Source: Mycobacteriales bacterium (GTDB lineage Bacteria > Actinomycetota > Actinomycetes > Mycobacteriales > SCTD01). From it: a stretch of 42,525 bases of DNA. This document shows, in pieces, positions 37,635-42,525 of the stretch. The first letter of the stretch is position 1; every line of letters begins with the position of its first letter. A program made the position numbers and the translations under genes. The notes beneath the pieces are model-generated. The model searched no databases. It was not told the DNA's origin and worked only from the letters and a program-made list of their open reading frames with translations. The stretch spans positions 1 through 42,525 of the forward strand of contig JBBDWV010000011.1 in assembly GCA_040902655.1 (NCBI GenBank), read 5' to 3'.

Positions 37635-38584
37635 ACGGCGGCCTGCTCGAGCAGCGACGCCAGAACCGATCCCAACGACAGGCCGGCCGCCTCCACCGCC
37701 ATCGGCAGCAGCGAGGTCTCGGTCATGCCGGGGGCGGTGTTCACCTCGAGCAGCTGGACGGTTCCGTCGTCGTCCACGATCAGGTCGGCCCGCGACAGGT
37801 CGCGCAGCCCGAGCGCGGCGTGTGCCGCGATCGCCGCCTGCGCGACCACCGCGGCCAGCGGCGGCGCGAGCCGGGCCGGCACGAAGAACTCCGTCTGTCC
37901 GGCGGTGTAGCGCGCGGTGTAGTCGTAGACGCCGGACAGTGGGACGATCTCCACGGCCGGCAGCGCGCGCGGCCCGTCACCGGTGTCGATCACCGTCACC
38001 GCCACCTCGGTCCCGCTCACGAAGCGCTCGACCAGCGCCGCCTCGCCGTAGGAGAAGCAGGACACCATCGCCGCGGGCAGCTCGTCAGGCTTGTCGACGC
38101 GGGTGCAGCCGAGCGCGGAACCCCCGCGGGCCGGCTTGACCATCAGCGGCAGGCCGAGGTGGCCGACCAGCCGGTCCAGCACCGCGCCGGCCCCGAGCTC
38201 ACGGAACGCCGCGTGCGGCAGCACCACCGAGGCCGGGGTGTCCAACCCTGCACGCAACGCGAGCGCCTTGGCCGTCGGCTTGTCCCAGGCCATCCGACAG
38301 GCTCCGGGCGAGGAGCCGACGTAGGGCACCCCGGCGACGTCGAGCACCTCGCGCAGCGCGCCGTCCTCGCCCGCGCCGCCGTGCAGCGCGACGAGCACCG
38401 CGGAGTACGGGCGGTCAGCAGCTGCGGCCTCGGCGAGCACCGTCAACAGCGAGGCGTCGGCGTCGCGCAGGTCGGCCTCGACGCCGACGTGGCGCAGCGC
38501 GTCGAGCACCCGCCGACCCGACCTCAGGGACACGTCACGCTCGTGCGAGAGCCCGCCGGCCAGGACGAGACAGCGCGCCGTCAT
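37625..38584 (-). CDS. ddl: D-alanine--D-alanine ligase family ATP-grasp enzyme
   Basis: A 319-aa ATP-grasp ligase, likely forming D-Ala-D-Ala for peptidoglycan. N-terminal VLAGGLSHERDVSLRSGRRV, ALHGGAGEDGALREVLDVAGVPYVGS, MVKPARGGSALGCTRV, and the Mg/ATP motif LLEVNTAPGMTETSLLP. At 319 aa it is shorter than the typical about 360-aa actinobacterial Ddl, so it could be a second or variant ligase. ATG 38584 with GGAG upstream is preferred over GTG 38602. Confidence 0.88.
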   Translation of the reverse strand: MTARCLVLAGGLSHERDVSLRSGRRVLDALRHVGVEADLRDADASLLTVLAEAAAADRPYSAVLVALHGGAGEDGALREVLDVAGVPYVGSSPGACRMAWDKPTAKALALRAGLDTPASVVLPHAAFRELGAGAVLDRLVGHLGLPLMVKPARGGSALGCTRVDKPDELPAAMVSCFSYGEAALVERFVSGTEVAVTVIDTGDGPRALPAVEIVPLSGVYDYTARYTAGQTEFFVPARLAPPLAAVVAQAAIAAHAALGLRDLSRADLIVDDDGTVQLLEVNTAPGMTETSLLPMAVEAAGLSLGSVLASLLEQAAVRR

Positions 38585-38633
38585 GCCCGCTCCCCGCCGC
38601 ATCCGGTACGCGGTGCGCGGCCGGCCGCGGTGC

Positions 38634-39959
38634 TCATGCCATGTCCGGTGACGGCGACTCGGTCTGTGGGCGTGAGCTCTTGCTGATCCCGGTGGAGCCG
38701 AAGGTGGCGCGCAGCTCGACCTCCTCCTCGAGAACGGTGCCGAGCCGGCGCACCCCTTCGCGGATCCGGTCGGGAGTCGGATAGCAGTAGGACAGGCGCA
38801 GGTTCTGCCGGCCGGTGCCGTCGGCGAAGAACGCGGTGCCGGGGACGAACGCGACCCGCGCCGTGATCGCGCGGGGCAGCAGCACCTTCGCGTCGAGCTC
38901 GCCCGGCAAGGTCACCCAGACGTAGAACCCGCCGGTGGGGTGGGTCCACGTCGTGCCGGCGGGCATCTGCTGCGTCAGTGCGTCGAGCATCGCGTCGCGC
39001 CGCTCGCGGTACATCGAGCGGAAGGCGCCGACCTGCCCCTGCCAGTCCTGGGTGGCGAGGTAGTCCGCGACGACGTGCTGGTTGAACGTCGGCGGGCAGA
39101 GCACCGCGGCCTCGGCGGCCAGCACCAGCTTCTCGCGCACGGCGTGCGGCGCGAGCACCCAGCCGACACGGAGGCCGGGCGCGAAGGTCTTGGAGAACGA
39201 GCCGAGGTACAGCACGTCGTCCTCGCCGCCGCGGGCGCGGATCGCCCGGGTGGGCGGCGCATCGAAGCCGAGCAGGCCGTACGGATTGTCCTCGAGCACG
39301 AGAAGCCCGGCGGAAGAGCAGATCTCCAGCACCTCGTCGCGACGCTCCTCGCCCAGCGAGACGCCCGCTGGGTTGTGGAAGTTCGGCACTGTGTAGAGGA
39401 ACTTCGCCCGGCGGCCGGAGGCCTGCACGGCGGCCACTGCCTCCCGGAGGGCCTGCGGCACCAGACCGTGGGAGTCCATGGCGACGTGCACCACGTCGGC
39501 CTGGTAGGCCGAGAACGTCCCGAGCGCACCGACGTACGACGGCGCCTCGGCGAGCACGACGTCACCGGGATCGCAGAACACGCGGGTCACCAGGTCGAGC
39601 GCCTGCTGACTGCCCACCGTGACGACGACGTCCTCCGGTGAGGCCTCGACCCCCTCGAGGGCCATCACCGTGCAGATGAGCTCGCGCAGCACGGGATCGC
39701 CTTGGCCGGAGCCGTACTGCAGTGCCTGCGCACCCCGCGACTGCACCAGCTCGCCGATGAGCTTGCCGACGACATCGAGCGGGAGCGCGGACAGGTTGGG
39801 CATCCCGCCGGCCAGGCTCACGACCTCGGGCCGGGAGGCGACGGCGAAAAGGGCCCGGATCTCCGAGGCGGTCATGCCGTGTGTGCGCTGGGCGTAGCGG
39901 TCGGTGAAGGCGTCGAGGGTGACACTCGGACCGGTCCGCGGTCCCTTGCCCGATGACAT
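38634..39959 (-). CDS. PLP-dependent aminotransferase (class I, LysN/2-aminoadipate type)
   Basis: A 441-aa fold-type I aminotransferase. Residues LQYGSGQGDPVLRELI, NFHNPAGVSLGEERR, LVLEDNPYGLLGFD, PLP lysine in YLGSFSKTFAPGLRVGW, and C-terminal RLSYCYPTPDRIREGV. It has no N-terminal GntR domain, so not MocR. Substrate not determinable. The first codons (MSSGKGPRTGPSVTL) lack a clear ribosome site. It is divergent from the small membrane protein gene. Confidence 0.88.
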   Translation of the reverse strand: MSSGKGPRTGPSVTLDAFTDRYAQRTHGMTASEIRALFAVASRPEVVSLAGGMPNLSALPLDVVGKLIGELVQSRGAQALQYGSGQGDPVLRELICTVMALEGVEASPEDVVVTVGSQQALDLVTRVFCDPGDVVLAEAPSYVGALGTFSAYQADVVHVAMDSHGLVPQALREAVAAVQASGRRAKFLYTVPNFHNPAGVSLGEERRDEVLEICSSAGLLVLEDNPYGLLGFDAPPTRAIRARGGEDDVLYLGSFSKTFAPGLRVGWVLAPHAVREKLVLAAEAAVLCPPTFNQHVVADYLATQDWQGQVGAFRSMYRERRDAMLDALTQQMPAGTTWTHPTGGFYVWVTLPGELDAKVLLPRAITARVAFVPGTAFFADGTGRQNLRLSYCYPTPDRIREGVRRLGTVLEEEVELRATFGSTGISKSSRPQTESPSPDMA

Positions 39960-40034
39960 GGCGTGAGGCTACCCGCGGCGGCGGCAACCGTCGTCGGGAT
40001 AAAGCTGTTGCTGTCCCTTCCGCGAGCAGCGGCC

Positions 40035-40040
40035 TACCCT
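40035..40040 (+). promoter_or_regulatory. Possible -10 element upstream of the small membrane protein gene
   Basis: GCCTACCCTGG contains TACCCT, a TANNNT match, 36 bp before the GTG at 40076. A matching -35 is weak (TGTCCC at 17 bp spacing). Confidence 0.3.
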
Positions 40041-40075
40041 GGTGGCGGTCCCAGCCAGCAACTCAGGAGTTCCGC

Positions 40076-40195
40076 GTGTCCGAACGCCCGTCCGGCCGGA
40101 TCGTGGGTTCGCTGCTTCTCGGTCTGCTGCTGGGCATGGTCGGCGGCTGGCTCGCGGGGCTGCTCCGCGCGCCCCGTCCGGAGCACCGACCGTGA
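40076..40195 (+). CDS. Small membrane protein (39 aa)
   Basis: Reads MSERPSGRIVGSLLLGLLLG, then MVGGWLAGLLRAPRPEHRP: one glycine-rich transmembrane helix (about 9-29) and a basic C-terminus. GTG 40076 is preceded by CAGGAG at good spacing, and the stop overlaps the GNAT start by 4 nt (GTGA). Function unknown. Confidence 0.7.
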   Translation: MSERPSGRIVGSLLLGLLLGMVGGWLAGLLRAPRPEHRP

Positions 40196-40809
40196 CCAGA
40201 CGCGCCGTCAACATCACCCTGGACAACCTCGACGACCTGCCGGGGCGCTGCCGGCAGTGTGTCTTCTGGGAGCTGGACCCGGTCGCGCTCGATCGCGCGA
40301 AAGAGGCCGGGGACACGGCGTTCGAGAAGGAGTCGTGGGTCTCCGCGACACTGCTGGACTGGGGCAGCTGCGGCAAGGTGGTCTACGTCGACAACGTCCC
40401 GGCCGGCTTCGTGATGTACGCGCCGCCCAGTTACGTGCCGCGCTCGATCGCCTTCCCGACCAGCCCGGTGAGTGCGGATGCGGTGCTGCTGATGACCGGG
40501 CACGTGCACCCGGACTTCGCCGGCGGCGGCCTCGGCCGGCTGCTGCTGCAGAGTGCGGCCAAGGACCTCTCCCGCCGCGGTGTCCGGGCTCTCGAGGCGT
40601 TCGGCGACGAGAAGTGGGAGTCGCCGACGTGCGTGCTGCCGGCGGCACATCTGCGGTCGGTGGGCTTCAAGACCGTGCGCCCGCACCACCGCTACCCGCG
40701 GTTGCGCCTCGAACTCAAGTCGGCGGTGTCCTGGCGCGAGGACGTCGAGGTCGCGCTCGAGCGACTGCTCGGTTCGATGAGCCCCGACCCGCTGCTGCGT
40801 CCGGTCTGA
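40192..40809 (+). CDS. GNAT family N-acetyltransferase
   Basis: A 205-aa acetyl-CoA-dependent transferase. After an N-terminal MTRRAVNITLDNLDDLPGRC with a C-x-x-C-like RCRQCVFWEL, the acetyl-CoA segment appears as TGHVHPDFAGGGLGRLLLQSAAKDLSRRG. The C-terminus has SPTCVLPAAHLRSVGFKTVR. Substrate unknown. GTG 40192 is in a 4-nt overlap with the preceding gene. It converges on cwlM with only 21 bp between. Confidence 0.88.
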   Translation: MTRRAVNITLDNLDDLPGRCRQCVFWELDPVALDRAKEAGDTAFEKESWVSATLLDWGSCGKVVYVDNVPAGFVMYAPPSYVPRSIAFPTSPVSADAVLLMTGHVHPDFAGGGLGRLLLQSAAKDLSRRGVRALEAFGDEKWESPTCVLPAAHLRSVGFKTVRPHHRYPRLRLELKSAVSWREDVEVALERLLGSMSPDPLLRPV

Positions 40810-40830
40810 GCCGCGCCCGCCAGGCGCCCG

Positions 40831-41940
40831 TCAGCTGAAGGCGGGCAGCCGCATGACCCCGGTGGGCGGGTCCAGGTCGGCCGGCAGGTAGAGCCGCTGG
40901 ATCGCCACCAACACCGCCTCGGCAACGGTGTCGCGGAACGCGGGGTCGGCCAGCCGGGCCGCGTCTCCGGGGTGCGTCACGTGCCCGAGCTCGAGCCGCA
41001 CCGCCGGCATCCGGGTCAGCCGCAGGATCTCCCACGTCTTCTCGTGCACTCGGCAGTCGAGCAGGTCGGTACGTGCCACGACCTCCCGCTGGACCAGCGA
41101 GGCAAGCTCCTCACCCACGGTCGAGGTGGTGCCACGGCCGGCGCCGAAGTGGTAGCTCGCCACGCCGTGGCAGTGCAGCGACGGAGCCCGGTCGACGTGC
41201 AGGGACAGCACCAGGTCGGCGCCCGCGTCGTTGGCGAATTGCGCCCGCGCGGCGTCGCTCGGGCAGGTGTCCGGGCCGCGGGTCAGCAGCGCCCGGACCC
41301 CCACGGCGGCCAGCCGCCCCTCGAGCCGTGCGGCCAGGTCCTCGACAACCGCCGCCTCCTCGAGTCCGTGACCGGCCGCGCCACGGTCCCGGCCGCCATG
41401 CCCCGGATCCAGGATGACCACCTTGCCGGGCAGCGCCGCACCGGCGCGATGCAGCGCCTCGGCCTCCCGCAGCACCTGAGGGCGTCCGCCGGTGACGTGC
41501 CGGCCGAGCTGGCGCAGCGCGCGCAGGGTGGCCGGCCCGCAGGTGCCGTCCGGGACCAGTCCGTACTCCCGCTGCAGCCCCCGCAGCGCCTTTTCCGTAC
41601 GCGCCCCGAAGACGCCGTCGGCGCGGCCGGCGTCGAAGCCCAGCTCGAGCAGTCGCTCCTGCAGCGCGGCCACGTCGTCCCCGACGAACGGCCGGGTGGC
41701 CAGTGACAGCAGGCGGTCGCCGAGCTTCCAGCGGGCGGCAGCCAGCGCGCGGTAGGCCTCCGCGCCGACGATGCCGTCGACCGACAGGCCGCGCCGCTGC
41801 TGGAACTCGCGCAGCGCGCGGTCGGTCCGCTCGTCGAAGAGTGGTTCGTCGGGCACCTCGGGCAGCAGCCCGAGACCGTGCAGCAGCGTCTGGACGTCAG
41901 CGACGGCGGGACCGCGGTCACCGAGGCGGAACAGCTGCAC
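40831..41940 (-). CDS. cwlM: CwlM: N-acetylmuramoyl-L-alanine amidase family protein
   Basis: A 369-aa protein with two PG_binding_1 domains (about 5-65 and 75-140) and a C-terminal amidase_3 domain (about 170-350). Zinc/active-site-like residues: VVILDPGHGGRDRG, LEEAAVVEDLA, VLSLHVDRA, and RLELGHVTHPGD. No signal peptide, so cytoplasmic. In mycobacteria, CwlM is a PknB substrate that activates MurA. GTG 41940 is chosen for VQLFRLGDRGPAV with GAGAGG upstream. Confidence 0.93.
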   Translation of the reverse strand: MQLFRLGDRGPAVADVQTLLHGLGLLPEVPDEPLFDERTDRALREFQQRRGLSVDGIVGAEAYRALAAARWKLGDRLLSLATRPFVGDDVAALQERLLELGFDAGRADGVFGARTEKALRGLQREYGLVPDGTCGPATLRALRQLGRHVTGGRPQVLREAEALHRAGAALPGKVVILDPGHGGRDRGAAGHGLEEAAVVEDLAARLEGRLAAVGVRALLTRGPDTCPSDAARAQFANDAGADLVLSLHVDRAPSLHCHGVASYHFGAGRGTTSTVGEELASLVQREVVARTDLLDCRVHEKTWEILRLTRMPAVRLELGHVTHPGDAARLADPAFRDTVAEAVLVAIQRLYLPADLDPPTGVMRLPAFS

Positions 41941-42070
41941 GGGGGACCTCTCGATGCCGGTTCGGACCCTCGGCACACTACTGCGGCGGTGACCCCGTGG
42001 CACAGGTCATCCGGCCGTACGCCGCACAGCGAGCCGGCGGCGGGCCCGACCGTCGTCGTGGAGAACGCAG

Positions 42071-42397
42071 CTACAGAAAGGTCTCCAGGTCCTTCAGGAT
42101 CGCGGCCTTGGGCTTGGCGCCGACGATCTGCTTGACGATCTTGCCACCGGAGAAGACGGCCATCGTCGGGATGCTCATGATCTGGTAGTCGCGAGCTGCG
42201 CCGGGGTTCTCGTCGATGTTGAGCTTCACGACGGTCAGCTTCTCGCTGTTCTCGGCCGCGATCTCCTCCAGCACGGGGGCGACCATCTTGCACGGGCCGC
42301 ACCACTCCGCCCAGAAGTCGACCAGCACCGGCTTGTCGCTCTGCAGGACGTCGGTGCCGAAGTCGGCGTCGGTGGTGGTCTTGGTGGCCTTGCCCAT
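42071..42397 (-). CDS. trxA: TrxA: thioredoxin
   Basis: A 108-aa thioredoxin with WCGPC redox site (C33, C36) in VDFWAEWCGPCKMVAP, the cis-proline IMSIPTMAVF, and the expected length. ATG preceded by GAGGAGCACCCG. It lies 48 nt downstream of the partial gene, which is probably trxB. Confidence 0.98.
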   Translation of the reverse strand: MGKATKTTTDADFGTDVLQSDKPVLVDFWAEWCGPCKMVAPVLEEIAAENSEKLTVVKLNIDENPGAARDYQIMSIPTMAVFSGGKIVKQIVGAKPKAAILKDLETFL

Positions 42398-42445
42398 CGG
42401 GTGCTCCTCGTGGTCGGGGATAGGGAGGTGCGGGATCGGGTGCGG

Positions 42446-42525
42446 CTAGGCGGACGCCGGCGGGCTGCCGTGGCCGCCCTTGACCTGGGGGCGGTCCGGT
42501 GGTTCGGCCGGGACGGCGGTGTCGA
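42446..42525 (-). CDS. Partial CDS, C-terminal end (probably trxB)
   Basis: On the minus strand the frame ends DTAVPAEPPDRPQVKGGHGS, then PPASA and a TAG stop. Only the final Pro-rich tail is present, so no domain can be assigned. The position upstream of trxA suggests thioredoxin reductase, which is usual in actinobacteria. Incomplete at the window edge. Confidence 0.45.
   Translation of the reverse strand, partial: DTAVPAEPPDRPQVKGGHGSPPASA

Overview
This 42.5 kb window is the chromosomal origin region of a very GC-rich actinobacterium. It contains dnaA, an intergenic oriC with DnaA boxes, and dnaN. On the left lie gnd, recF, a DUF721 gene, gyrB, gyrA and a DUF3566 gene. On the right lie rpmH, rnpA, yidD, yidC, khpB/jag, rsmG, parA and parB. 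The far left carries the actinobacterial growth and signalling cluster fhaA-fhaB-pstP-rodA-pbpA-pknA-pknB. The content (class E sortase, DUF881, CrgA, DLW-39 protein, CwlM) is typical of Actinomycetes, and the arrangement resembles Frankiales/Geodermatophilales-type genomes. The genus cannot be named from the sequence alone.

Layout. A tRNA-Leu (65-147, minus) precedes the 242-9090 plus-strand cluster, in which pstP, rodA, pbpA, pknA and pknB each overlap the next gene by 4 nt. Converging on it is a minus-strand operon read from 11457 to 9112: DUF881, class E sortase, a 57-aa membrane protein and trpG/pabA. Next come crgA (+), a secreted peptidoglycan-binding protein (-), a thiolase with a 24-bp palindromic operator (-), a rhomboid protease that probably starts at CTG (-), ppiA (-) and a small membrane protein (+). 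A 410-bp noncoding stretch with an unusual repeat family leads to a diguanylate cyclase gene. Then come tRNA-Ala, a DLW-39 gene and tRNA-Ile, followed by the gyrase/recF/dnaN block on the minus strand up to oriC (28248-28605).

Right of oriC are dnaA (-) and the plus-strand rpmH-to-parB run. A DUF559/AbiEi-like nuclease gene (36354-37328, minus) is bracketed by two related 64-bp inverted-repeat elements. The window ends with a ddl-type ligase, a PLP aminotransferase, a small membrane protein plus GNAT pair, cwlM, trxA and the 3' end of another gene (probably trxB).

How it fits together. The window combines replication initiation (dnaA, dnaN, recF, gyrase), segregation (parAB plus candidate parS sites), membrane insertion and RNase P (rnpA, yidD, yidC, khpB), and polar growth control (PknA/PknB/PstP, FhaA/FhaB, RodA/PbpA, CrgA, CwlM). 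The most notable non-gene signals are: (1) the 64-bp palindromic elements around the nuclease gene; (2) a three-copy repeat family at 1-46 and 15845-15932, with a 13-bp direct repeat bracketing the second locus; (3) a perfect palindrome of two DnaA boxes 17 kb from oriC; (4) an 18-bp parS-like palindrome and two half-parS sites that force rare codons into gyrA and the DUF3566 gene; (5) the thiolase operator.
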